A stretch of DNA of 23,799 bases from DASYTH01 sp035762905 (GTDB lineage: Bacteria; Actinomycetota; Actinomycetes; Mycobacteriales; Pseudonocardiaceae). A program made the translations under genes and the position numbers. The notes under the pieces were generated by a model that saw only the letters and a program-made list of their open reading frames with translations, was not told where the DNA came from and ran no database searches. The stretch is from NCBI RefSeq assembly GCF_035762905.1, contig NZ_DASUCC010000122.1, forward strand, positions 1 to 23,799. Direction: 5' to 3'. Shown here one piece after another: positions 6,694 to 14,522 of this stretch; position 1 is the first letter of the stretch, and each line of letters begins with the position of its first letter.

Positions 6694-7692
6694 TCAGGGT
6701 TGGTTCCCGAGGCTGACGCGCAGCTCGGTGCGGTCGGCACCGCGCACGACCACGAGTGGCACCTGGTCCCCGGGCTTGGTGGAGCGCAGGACATTGGCCA
6801 GATCCTGAGGGTTGTGCACGTCGGTGTCGCCGAGCTTGACGATGACGTCACCCGGGCGGACGCCCGTCGCGGCGGCCGGTGAGTTCGGGGCGACGCCGAG
6901 GACGAGCGCACCGTCCTGGGTCTTGACGCCGAGACGATCCCGGATGGTCGGGGTCAGCTCCCCCACGGAGACACCGAGATAGGGCTGCCCGACGGTGCGG
7001 CCGGAAAGCAGGCGCTCGGCGATGTCCACCGCGGTGCCGGCCGGGATCGCGAACCCGATCGAGACCGCTCCCGCCTGCGGCGGTAGGTAAGCCTCGTTGA
7101 TGCCGACCACCTGACCCTGGATGTCCAGCAGTGCGCCGCCGGAGTTGCCAGGAGAGATCGGTGCGTCGGTCTGGATGAGATCCGTCGGCGACGGGCCCTG
7201 CGCGTCGGCCGGGAGCGATCGGTGCAGGCCGGAGACGATGCCCTCGGTGACCGAGTTCTGCAGCCCCAATGGGCTCCCGATGGCGAGCACCCGACAGGCC
7301 TGGCGCGGTTGGTCGTTCCGGAACCGCGCTGGGGTCAGGCCCTTGCGCGCGCTTCGCACGACCGCCAGATCGTTCATGGGGTCGGTGCCGATCACCGTCC
7401 CGGCGGATTCACTGCCGTCGGCGTAGCTGATGATCAGGTCGGTGTGGTTCGCCACGACGTGCTGGTTGGTGATGATCACATCCGGTTTGTAGACGACACC
7501 GCTGCCGAGCCCGTCCGGATGTCGCAGGGTGACCACGCTCGGCGCGATGTCCTCGACGACGCTCACGAAGCTGCCTTCGTCGCAGGGTTGGTTCGGCGCG
7601 GACGCCTGGAACGGCGCTGCGGGCGCGGAGCACGCGGCGGTTATCAGCACCAGCAGTCCGCCGATCGCCGTTGCGCGGTGAGATGTCGTCAT
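6694..7692 (-). CDS. HtrA/DegP-like trypsin-PDZ serine protease, probable lipoprotein
   Basis: A 332-residue S1C-type protease acting outside the membrane. The start at 7692 has GGAGG five bases upstream and gives a signal peptide, MTTSHRATAIGGLLVLITAAC, whose final cysteine fits a lipobox, so it is probably lipid-anchored. The catalytic triad is visible as His in ITNQHVV, Asp in NDLAVV and Ser in PGNSGGALL. A single PDZ domain follows (PYLGVSVGELTP to the end, with GVRPGDVIVKLGDTDV). HtrA proteins degrade or refold misfolded exported proteins, which extends the operon's quality control beyond the cytoplasm. It lies 20 bases after the FAD oxidoreductase. Family firm, lipoprotein call likely. 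Confidence 0.92.
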   Translation of the reverse strand: MTTSHRATAIGGLLVLITAACSAPAAPFQASAPNQPCDEGSFVSVVEDIAPSVVTLRHPDGLGSGVVYKPDVIITNQHVVANHTDLIISYADGSESAGTVIGTDPMNDLAVVRSARKGLTPARFRNDQPRQACRVLAIGSPLGLQNSVTEGIVSGLHRSLPADAQGPSPTDLIQTDAPISPGNSGGALLDIQGQVVGINEAYLPPQAGAVSIGFAIPAGTAVDIAERLLSGRTVGQPYLGVSVGELTPTIRDRLGVKTQDGALVLGVAPNSPAAATGVRPGDVIVKLGDTDVHNPQDLANVLRSTKPGDQVPLVVVRGADRTELRVSLGNQP

Positions 7693-7712
7693 CGTCGCCT
7701 CCGAGAACGCGA

Positions 7713-9419
7713 TTACCGGTTGATCGGGGTCCTGTTGCCGGACTGTTCGAGGTGCTCGTGCACCAGGCGGATGGCCATCGCGCCCTCGCCGACGGCGGAG
7801 GCGACCCGTTTGATTGATCCACTTCGGACGTCGCCGACGGCGAAAACGCCCGGTTGGCTGGACTCCAGCGTGAGCGGGCGGCGTTCGGCCTTGGCCCAGG
7901 CGTCCGGGTTCGCCGACACGTCGACGTCGAAGCCGGTGCGGACGAACCCGTGGCGGTCCAGCTCGAGGGTCCCGGTCAGCCATGCCGTGCCTGGCTCGGC
8001 CCCGATGAACACGAACATGGCGCGCGCGTCGAGGTTGCGGCGGGCACCGGTCGCGTTGTGCTCCACCACGATGCCGTCGAGGGTGGTGTCACCGAGCAGC
8101 TCGCGGACCTCGTGATGCTCGAGGACCTCGATGCGCGGGTGACGTTCGACGTTGTCGATCAGGTACCGGGACATGCTCTTGGTCAGCTCGCTACGGCTGA
8201 GCAGGTAGACCTTGGGAACGGTCTCGGCGAGGAACACGGCAGCCTGGCCGGCGGAGTTGCCGCCACCGACCACCGCGACCGGGTCGAGCCGGCACTGTGC
8301 GGCCTCGACCTGGGTGGCGGCGTAGTAGACGCAGGTGCCTTCGAACAGGTCGAGGCGACGCACGGCGAGCTTGCGGTACCGGGCGCCAGTCGCGATCACC
8401 ACCGTGGGTGCGGTGAGCTGGGTTCCGTCGTCGAGGGTCAGCAGGTAATGGCTGTCCCGGCAGCTCAGCGTGGTCGCGGTGACCGCCACGGTGGTGCGCG
8501 CGCCGAACTTGCCGGCCTGGATCACGGCTCGCTCGGCCAGCTCGGCACCGGAGATGCCGGACGGGAAACCGAGGTAGTTCTCGATCCGCGGCGAAGTGCC
8601 GGCCTGGCCGCCGGTGGCGACGGCGTCGACGACGATCGTGGTCAGACCTTCGGATGCGGCATACACGGCTGCGGCGAGACCGGCCGGCCCGGCACCGACG
8701 ACCAGCAGATCGCAACTGCCCGGCGCGGCGGCGGCCGCCGGCAGACCGATCATCCTGGCCAGCTCGGCGTTGCTCGGGTTGCGCAGCAGTTGCTCGCCCT
8801 TCCAGATGACGACCGGGGTGTCCTCCGGTCGGATCCCGAAGCGGCGCAGCAATGTCTCGGCCTGCTTGTCCCGCTCGGGGTCGATCCACCGGTGCGGCAG
8901 CCGGTTGCGGGCGGCGAACTCGCGCAGCCGCTTGGTGTCCGGCGAATAGCACGAGCCGACGATCCGGAAGCCGGCGCCGAGGCCGATCAGCAACGAGCGG
9001 CGAATCAGGCAGGCCCGGACGATGACGTCGCCGAGGGTCGGCTCCCGCTCGACCACCGCGCGCAGCCACTCGACGGGGACGGCGAGCACCTCTCCTGGCT
9101 CCACGACCACCGCGCTGGAGAAGGCCGTCTGACCTTGCAGCAGGCCGAGCTCGCCGACGAACCGGCCGGCGCCGTGCACCCGGATGATCCGCGCGTCTTG
9201 ACCGAAACCCTGGACCGTGGCCACTTTGCCGGACAGGATCACGAAGAATTCATCGCAGCGCTCGCCCTCGCTGAACAGCACCTCATCCGGTCGCGTCGTC
9301 CGGCGCTCGCCGTGCGCGGCAAGTGTGTCGATCTGGTCCTCGGACAGTCGCGGGAACGCCCCTTGCAGATCGGGTGTCTCCGGCAGCTCCCCCTGCTCAG
9401 ACAAAGGCTTCATGGACAT
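7713..9419 (-). CDS. cNMP-domain / thioredoxin-reductase-like FAD oxidoreductase
   Basis: A 568-residue three-part protein. Residues ~20-140 form a cyclic-nucleotide-binding-type beta roll (LSGKVATVQG, GRFVGELGLL). However, the Arg normally in the phosphate cassette is replaced (FSSAVV), so nucleotide binding is doubtful. Residues ~155-230 are thioredoxin/glutaredoxin-like (YSPDTKRLREFAARN, PVVIWKGEQLLRNPS). Residues ~240-560 are a thioredoxin-reductase-like FAD/NADPH fold with VVGAGPAGLAAAVYAASEG, VVGGGNSAGQAAVFL and GVFAVGDVRSGSIKRVASA. The CxxC redox pair is missing: the site reads CVYYAAT. It may pass electrons by another route or to another partner. Its start overlaps the UBP zinc-finger gene by 23 bases. 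Confidence 0.9.
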   Translation of the reverse strand: MSMKPLSEQGELPETPDLQGAFPRLSEDQIDTLAAHGERRTTRPDEVLFSEGERCDEFFVILSGKVATVQGFGQDARIIRVHGAGRFVGELGLLQGQTAFSSAVVVEPGEVLAVPVEWLRAVVEREPTLGDVIVRACLIRRSLLIGLGAGFRIVGSCYSPDTKRLREFAARNRLPHRWIDPERDKQAETLLRRFGIRPEDTPVVIWKGEQLLRNPSNAELARMIGLPAAAAAPGSCDLLVVGAGPAGLAAAVYAASEGLTTIVVDAVATGGQAGTSPRIENYLGFPSGISGAELAERAVIQAGKFGARTTVAVTATTLSCRDSHYLLTLDDGTQLTAPTVVIATGARYRKLAVRRLDLFEGTCVYYAATQVEAAQCRLDPVAVVGGGNSAGQAAVFLAETVPKVYLLSRSELTKSMSRYLIDNVERHPRIEVLEHHEVRELLGDTTLDGIVVEHNATGARRNLDARAMFVFIGAEPGTAWLTGTLELDRHGFVRTGFDVDVSANPDAWAKAERRPLTLESSQPGVFAVGDVRSGSIKRVASAVGEGAMAIRLVHEHLEQSGNRTPINR

Positions 9420-9663
9420 AGCACCAGCGCCACCTCTCGCCTGGTTCGAGCGACGCGACGATCGGATGGCCGAGGTTGCCGGCGTGCGCCCGCGCGTGCT
9501 TGCCGGGTGATGAGTCGCAGCAGCCGACGTGCCCGCAGGTCAGGCAGACCCGCAGATGCACCCAGCGCGTCCCGAGGGCGAGGCACTCCTCGCAGCCCTG
9601 CGGCGTGCGCGGCACCACCTGCCGCACCTTCGCCAGGTGTGGATCACCGGTCAACATGGTCAC
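9397..9663 (-). CDS. UBP-type zinc-finger protein
   Basis: A small protein (86-88 residues) made almost entirely of a zf-UBP domain: CEECLALG, then LRVCLTCGHVGCCDSS, then KHARAHAGNLGHPIV. The cysteine and histidine ligands of the family are present. In eukaryotes this finger binds the free C-terminus of ubiquitin; the bacterial role is not established. The GTG at 9663 overlaps the thioredoxin stop (GTGA) and is taken as start. The ATG at 9657 is an alternative, with GAGAGGGG serving either. The 3' end overlaps the FAD oxidoreductase gene. Its placement inside a redox/chaperone operon suggests a role in handling damaged proteins or peptides, which is inference. Confidence 0.88.
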   Translation of the reverse strand: MTMLTGDPHLAKVRQVVPRTPQGCEECLALGTRWVHLRVCLTCGHVGCCDSSPGKHARAHAGNLGHPIVASLEPGERWRWCYVHEAFV

Positions 9664-10130
9664 GGGGACCCCTCTCGAAGGTCTGATATGGAGGTCTTGG
9701 TCTTGGCGATCGCGGTGTCCACCCACTCGCCCAGCACGTGCGCCGGTGCGGCGCCTGGCTGGCGGGCGATCACCTCTCCCCGGTGCAGCATCAGCAAGGT
9801 CGGCACCGCGCGAAGGTCGAACCGCTGGGACAGCCGGGGTGCCTCGTCGACGTTGACCTTGACCAGCTTCAGCCGCCCGGCGCGGTCCCTGGCCACCTGC
9901 TCGAGCGCCGGGCTGACCATCCGGCACGGGCCGCACCACGGCGCCCACAGGTCGACCAGGACGAAGATCGTTGCCTGCTCCGCGACCTCGGCGAAGTCGG
10001 CGTCCCCGGCGTCGACCATCCACGGCAGCGGCGACCCGCAGTTGCCGCAGCGCGGGTAGCCCGGCCCGGCCGGCTGCACCCGGTTCTGCCGTCCACAGTG
10101 TTCGCACCGGACGATCCTGGGGGTGCTCAT
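9660..10130 (-). CDS. trxC: Thioredoxin 2-type protein with N-terminal zinc ribbon
   Basis: A 156-residue thioredoxin of the TrxC/Trx2 type. An N-terminal zinc ribbon is formed by C9-x2-C12 and C28-x2-C31, followed by a thioredoxin fold with the canonical active site WCGPC (residues 65-69) and the cis-proline loop AVPTLLML. It reduces disulfides in cytosolic proteins; E. coli Trx2, of the same architecture, is induced by oxidative stress and its zinc site is redox sensitive. The start at 10130 overlaps the clpB stop (ATGA), so translation is probably coupled. No canonical CxxC thioredoxin reductase is in the operon, because the adjacent FAD enzyme lacks the pair. Confidence 0.93.
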   Translation of the reverse strand: MSTPRIVRCEHCGRQNRVQPAGPGYPRCGNCGSPLPWMVDAGDADFAEVAEQATIFVLVDLWAPWCGPCRMVSPALEQVARDRAGRLKLVKVNVDEAPRLSQRFDLRAVPTLLMLHRGEVIARQPGAAPAHVLGEWVDTAIAKTKTSISDLREGSP

Positions 10131-12757
10131 GTGGACGTTCCCACGAGTGCGTCCTCGAACTGGACGACGAGTTCGTCGTCCCGGGTGTCGACGACGATCG
10201 CCCGGCCCTCCTCGATGTCGCCGCGCAGCAGCGCCCGGCCGACCCTGGTCTCCACCTCGTGGGCGATGTAGCGGCGCAACGGCCGGGCTCCGTAGACCGG
10301 ATCGAACCCGTGCCGGGCGATCAGCGTGCGGGCGTTCTCGGTGACTTGCAGGGCAATGCCCCGGTCGGCCAGCCGCCGGCGCAGCTCCTCGAACTGCAGG
10401 TCGACGATCTTCTCGATCTGCGGGAGGCCGAGCGGGGTGAACAGCACGATGTCGTCGACCCGGTTGAGGAACTCCGGCCGGAAGTGCTGGCGCAGCTCGG
10501 ACATCACCAGTGCGCGGGCGTCCGGCTTGATCTCGCCCTCCGGGGTGACCCCGTCGAGCAGGTGCATCGAGCCGATGTTCGACGTCATGATCAGGATGGT
10601 GTTGCGGAAGTCGACGGTGCGGCCCTGTGCGTCGGTGATCCGCCCGTCGTCGAGCACCTGCAGCAGCGTGTTGAACACGTCGGCGTGCGCCTTCTCGATC
10701 TCGTCGAAGAGCACCACCGAGTAGGGCTTGCGGCGCACCGCCTCGGTCAGTTGACCGCCCTCCTCGTAGCCGACGTACCCGGGCGGGGCGCCGATGAGCC
10801 GGGAGACGGTGTGCCGCTCCTGGTACTCGCTCATGTCCAGGCGAACCAGGTTCTCCTCGGTGTCGAACAGCGCCGCGGCAAGGGTTTTGGCCAGCTCGGT
10901 CTTCCCGACCCCGGTCGGGCCAAGGAAGATGAACGACCCGATCGGCCGGCGCGGATCCCGGATCCCCGACCGCGCACGGATGATCGCGTCGGCCACCAGC
11001 CGGATCGCCTCGGTCTGCCCGATCACCCGCTCCGCCAGGATCTCGTCGAGCCGGAGCAGCTTGTCCCGCTCCCCTTCCTGCAGGCGGGATACCGGGATCC
11101 CGGTCCACGCGGCGACAATCTCGGCGATCTCGTCCTCGGCGACCACCTCGCGCAGCAGCCGGTTCCCACCCTGCTTGACGGCCAGCTTCTCCTCTTCGCC
11201 GGCAAGCTTGCGTTCCAGCTCGGTGAGCCTGCCGTAGCGCAGCTCGGCGGCCCGGTTGAGGTCGTAGGCGCGTTCGGCCTCCTCGGCCTCCTGCCGGACC
11301 CGCTCGATCTCCTCGCGCAGCTCCTGCACCCGGCGGATCGCCTGCCGCTCGGCCTCCCACTGCGCGCGCATGGCATCGGCCTGGGCCCGCAAGTCTGCCA
11401 GCTCCTTGCGCAGCTCCTCGAGACGCGCCTGGCTGGCGTTGTCCTTCTCCTTGGACAGCGCGGCGTCCTCGATCTCCAGACGCATCACCCGGCGGGTGAT
11501 CTCGTCCAACTCGGCCGGCATCGAGTCGATCTCGGTGCGTAGCCGGGCGCAGGCCTCGTCGACCAGGTCGATCGCTTTGTCGGGCAGGAACCGGTCGGTG
11601 ATGTAACGGTGGCTCAGCATCGCGGCCGCCACCAGCGAACCGTCCTGGATCCGAACCCCGTGGAACACCTCGAGACGCTCCCGCAGTCCGCGCAGGATCG
11701 AGATGGTGTCCGGCACGCTCGGCTCGTCGACCAGCACGGTCTGAAAACGCCGCTCCAGCGCGGCGTCCTTCTCGATGTGCTTGCGGTACTCGTCCAGCGT
11801 GGTCGCGCCGATCATGTGCAGTTCACCGCGGGCCAGCATCGGCTTGAGCATGTTGCCCGCGTCCATCGCTCCCTCGGCGGCACCGGCACCGACGACCGTG
11901 TGCAGTTCGTCGACGAACAGCAGGATGCGGCCCTCGCCGGCCTTCACCTCGGCCAGCACGGCCTTGAGCCGCTCCTCGAACTCACCGCGATATTTGGCGC
12001 CGGCCACCAGCGCGGCCAGGTCGAGGGCGAAGATTGTCTTGTCCCGCAACCCTTCCGGCACATCCCCGCGGACGATCCGCTGCGCCAGCCCCTCCACGAT
12101 CGCGGTCTTGCCCACCCCCGGATCACCGATCAGCACCGGGTTGTTCTTGGTCTTCCGGGACAGGATCTGGATCACCCGGCGAATCTCCGCGTCCCGCCCG
12201 ATCACCGGATCCAGCTTCCCCGAGCGCGCCTCGAGCACGAGGTCCCGCCCGTACTTCTCCAACGCCTCGTACGCCACCTCCGGGTTGGCCGAGGTCACCC
12301 GCTGGTTGCCGCGGATCGAGGTCAGCTCGGAAAGGAAGGACTCCCTGGTGACGCCGCGCTGTTTGAGCAACCTGCCGGCCGTGCTCGCCGAGCCCTCGTC
12401 GGCCAGCGCGAGCACCAGGTGCTCGACCGAGACGTACTCGTCCTTGAGCCGCTTGGCCTCCCGCTCGGCGGCCTCCAGCAGCGTGGCGAGTCTCCTGGTG
12501 ACGTAGACCTGTCCGGGTGTCGTCCCGGGACCGGTCACCTTCGCCTTGCGGGCAAGGTCGGTCTCGACGTCGGCGCGCAACGCCTCGACGTCGACACCCG
12601 CTCCGGCGAGCAGGCGGGGCGCCAGGCCGTCCTGCTGGTCGAGCAGGGCGGCCAGCAGGTGCTCACCGTCCACTTCGGTGTGGCCGTGCCGCGTGGCGAT
12701 GGACTGCGCCTCCTGCAACGCTTCCTGGGACTTCTGGGTAAGCCGGTTCATGTCCAT
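10127..12757 (-). CDS. clpB: ClpB Hsp100 disaggregase
   Basis: An 876-residue AAA+ ATPase that, with DnaK/DnaJ/GrpE, pulls proteins out of aggregates. Order: N-terminal Clp repeats (1-145), first ATPase domain with Walker A GDPGVGKT near 211-218 and Walker B LLFVDELH, and the coiled-coil middle domain rich in Glu/Arg (about 400-530). The second ATPase domain has GPTGVGKTELAKTL near 610 and VVLFDEIEKAH. The middle domain distinguishes ClpB from ClpA/ClpC, and no ClpP-binding IGL loop was noticed. The start at 12757 has GGAGG ten bases upstream. It is placed 6 bases after cbpM and overlaps the thioredoxin gene at its end. Full-length and intact. The chromosome probably has another housekeeping copy elsewhere, which cannot be checked here. 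Confidence 0.97.
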   Translation of the reverse strand: MDMNRLTQKSQEALQEAQSIATRHGHTEVDGEHLLAALLDQQDGLAPRLLAGAGVDVEALRADVETDLARKAKVTGPGTTPGQVYVTRRLATLLEAAEREAKRLKDEYVSVEHLVLALADEGSASTAGRLLKQRGVTRESFLSELTSIRGNQRVTSANPEVAYEALEKYGRDLVLEARSGKLDPVIGRDAEIRRVIQILSRKTKNNPVLIGDPGVGKTAIVEGLAQRIVRGDVPEGLRDKTIFALDLAALVAGAKYRGEFEERLKAVLAEVKAGEGRILLFVDELHTVVGAGAAEGAMDAGNMLKPMLARGELHMIGATTLDEYRKHIEKDAALERRFQTVLVDEPSVPDTISILRGLRERLEVFHGVRIQDGSLVAAAMLSHRYITDRFLPDKAIDLVDEACARLRTEIDSMPAELDEITRRVMRLEIEDAALSKEKDNASQARLEELRKELADLRAQADAMRAQWEAERQAIRRVQELREEIERVRQEAEEAERAYDLNRAAELRYGRLTELERKLAGEEEKLAVKQGGNRLLREVVAEDEIAEIVAAWTGIPVSRLQEGERDKLLRLDEILAERVIGQTEAIRLVADAIIRARSGIRDPRRPIGSFIFLGPTGVGKTELAKTLAAALFDTEENLVRLDMSEYQERHTVSRLIGAPPGYVGYEEGGQLTEAVRRKPYSVVLFDEIEKAHADVFNTLLQVLDDGRITDAQGRTVDFRNTILIMTSNIGSMHLLDGVTPEGEIKPDARALVMSELRQHFRPEFLNRVDDIVLFTPLGLPQIEKIVDLQFEELRRRLADRGIALQVTENARTLIARHGFDPVYGARPLRRYIAHEVETRVGRALLRGDIEEGRAIVVDTRDDELVVQFEDALVGTST

Positions 12758-12763
12758 GGAAGT

Positions 12764-13072
12764 TCAGCCTCCGGTGGTCTGCCGTGCCCGGCTTGCCCGC
12801 AGCTCGGCCTCGAGCGTCTCGATGCGGTCCAGCAGGTCGAGCACGAGCCCGATCGCGTTGTAGTTCAAGGAAAGTCCGGCATGCAGCCGCTGGATCCTGG
12901 CCACCGTCACGGGTGCGGTCACGGCGAACCACAGCTGGCCCGCCGCGTCTCGGGAGGCGTCCAGCAGGCTGAGCGCGACGAACCTGCGGATCAGCTCGGG
13001 GTGCAGGCCGGTGCTTCTGGCCAATGTGGTCACGCTGAGCCGGCGGGGACGAGCCAGCGCGTAGGCGTTCAT
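12764..13072 (-). CDS. cbpM: CbpM-like chaperone modulator (MerR_2 fold)
   Basis: A 102-residue protein with an N-terminal MerR-like helix-turn-helix (VTTLARSTGLHPELIRRFV) and a C-terminal helical segment (DLLDRIETLEAELRASR). This is the CbpM layout. CbpM binds the J-domain of CbpA-type co-chaperones and inhibits them. The position right after the cysteine-free DnaJ, sharing an ATGA overlap, matches the cbpA-cbpM pair of other bacteria. The alternative is an HspR-type repressor, which sits in the same place in the classical actinobacterial dnaK operon. The HTH lacks the clear DNA-wing sequence of HspR, so CbpM is preferred. The start at 13072 is fixed by the overlap. Confidence 0.8.
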   Translation of the reverse strand: MNAYALARPRRLSVTTLARSTGLHPELIRRFVALSLLDASRDAAGQLWFAVTAPVTVARIQRLHAGLSLNYNAIGLVLDLLDRIETLEAELRASRARQTTGG

Positions 13073-14019
13073 CGCTGCCTCCTCGGGTCGAAGGTCGACT
13101 CGGCGGCCAGCCGCTCGAACAGCTCCCGCTCCCGCCTGGTCGGCTTGGGCGGGACCATGATCCGGACCTCGACGTACAAGTTTCCCGGTGTGCCACGGGA
13201 ATTGGGCATGCCCTGACCCCGCAACCGAAGCCTGCGCCCACTCGACGAGCCCGCCGGCACCTTGACCTTCACCTCGCCGCCGGGCGTGCTGACCGGCACC
13301 GTGGCCCCGAGCGCGGCCTCCCACGGCGTCACCGGAACGTCGACGGTGATGTCGCGGCCGGACAGCCGGTAGTTGCGGTCCGGCTTGATCCGCACGATCA
13401 GGTAAAGGTCACCGCTCGATGCGTTGCCACTGCCCTGCCCACCTTGACCGGCCAGCCGGATCCGTTGCCCGTCGACGACTCCCGGCGGGATCGTGACGTC
13501 GTAGGTCCGTTGCCCGGCCGGCCCGGCCAGGCTCACCTTGCGGTGGCCGCCCCGATAGGCCTCCTCGACGGACAGCTCGAGCTCCGCCTCCTGGTCGGCC
13601 CCCGGGATCGGCCCGCCACCGGACCACCCTGACCGGCCACCGAACATGCCACCAAGCAGGTCGTCGATGTCGATGCCGCCGAAACCTTGTCCAAAGTGGA
13701 CATCGTCGCCGACGTCGACCCGGACGCCACCGCCGCCGCGCGAGCCGCCGGACCGGAACCGCTGCCCCGCGGTCACCCGCTCGTCGAAATCCTCGGGCAC
13801 CTGGCGGAAGTCGGCGCCGAACCGGTCGTAGCGCTTCCTGGTCGCCGGATCGGAGAGCACGTCGTAGGCCTCGCTGACCTCCTTGAACCTCTCCTCGGCG
13901 CCCGGGTCCCGGTTCACGTCCGGGTGATAGGTCCTGGCGAGCTTGCGGTATGCCTGCTGCACCTCCTCGGGGCTGGCATCCCTCGACACCCCGAGCACCT
14001 CGTAGAAGTCACCTGCCAC
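13069..14019 (-). CDS. cbpA: CbpA-type DnaJ (J-domain protein without zinc finger)
   Basis: A 316-residue Hsp40. The J-domain occupies residues 5-70 with the essential HPD in RTYHPDVNRD. A Gly/Phe-rich linker (SGGSRGGGG to GGMFGGRSGW) and the two C-terminal beta domains (ELELSVEEAYRGG, TIPPGVVDGQRIRL, VPVTPWEAALGATV) follow. There is not one cysteine in the protein, so the DnaJ zinc centre is absent and it is class B/CbpA-like. It starts with GTG at 14019, 7 bases after grpE, with AGGAG ten bases upstream. It stimulates DnaK ATPase and delivers clients; the neighbouring CbpM would restrain it. Confidence 0.94.
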   Translation of the reverse strand: MAGDFYEVLGVSRDASPEEVQQAYRKLARTYHPDVNRDPGAEERFKEVSEAYDVLSDPATRKRYDRFGADFRQVPEDFDERVTAGQRFRSGGSRGGGGVRVDVGDDVHFGQGFGGIDIDDLLGGMFGGRSGWSGGGPIPGADQEAELELSVEEAYRGGHRKVSLAGPAGQRTYDVTIPPGVVDGQRIRLAGQGGQGSGNASSGDLYLIVRIKPDRNYRLSGRDITVDVPVTPWEAALGATVPVSTPGGEVKVKVPAGSSSGRRLRLRGQGMPNSRGTPGNLYVEVRIMVPPKPTRRERELFERLAAESTFDPRRQR

Positions 14020-14026
14020 CGCCCGC

Positions 14027-14518
14027 TCACTCCTGCCGGCTGACCGTCACCGCGGCCGGTCGCAGTTGCCGTTCCCCGTTGCCGTAGCCGGGCCGCAGCA
14101 CGTCCACAACGGTGCCCGGCGGGACATCGGGCGCGTCCACCGCGGCGACCGCCTCGTGTCTGGCGGTGTCGAACGGGACGCCCGTCTGGTCCTCCCGGCG
14201 GTAGCCGAGCGCGTCGAGAAGTGCGACCGCCTGATCGCGGACCGCCGCGACCCCGGCCACGATCGCGCCGGGATCGGCCTCGGCGTGGGCGAGCGCGCGC
14301 TCGAGGTCGTCGAGCACCGGCAGCCACGCGGCGGCGACCCGGTCCCGTTCGACGGCCCGCTCGCGCCGCAGCTCCCTGGCGTAGCGTTTGCGCAGGTTGT
14401 CGAGATCCGCGACCGCTCGCCGCCAGCGGTCCTCCAGCTCAGCGAGGTCGAGGGATGGTGCCGCCGGCGCCGGGTCCTCCAGCGTCGGCGGCTGCTCCGA
14501 GTGGTGTTGGGTGGACAT
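14027..14518 (-). CDS. grpE: GrpE nucleotide exchange factor
   Basis: A 163-residue GrpE, which releases ADP from DnaK. A Pro/Glu-rich N-terminal tail precedes the long helix (LAELEDRWRRAVADLDNLRK and RYARELRRERA), then the four-helix section (LPVLDDLERALAHAEAD) and the beta wing with VPFDTARHEAVAAVD, GTVVDVLRPGY and LRPAAVTVS. It is somewhat shorter than the housekeeping actinobacterial form, mainly in the tail. The start MSTQHH at 14518 lies 4 bases after the dnaK stop, so the two are likely translated together. Confidence 0.93.
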   Translation of the reverse strand: MSTQHHSEQPPTLEDPAPAAPSLDLAELEDRWRRAVADLDNLRKRYARELRRERAVERDRVAAAWLPVLDDLERALAHAEADPGAIVAGVAAVRDQAVALLDALGYRREDQTGVPFDTARHEAVAAVDAPDVPPGTVVDVLRPGYGNGERQLRPAAVTVSRQE

Positions 14519-14522
14519 CGCG

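Noticed and set aside
12764..13072. HspR heat-shock repressor
   Set aside because: The position is right, but the partner DnaJ is CbpA-like, the overlap is cbpA-cbpM-like and no HAIR element is seen upstream, so CbpM is preferred.
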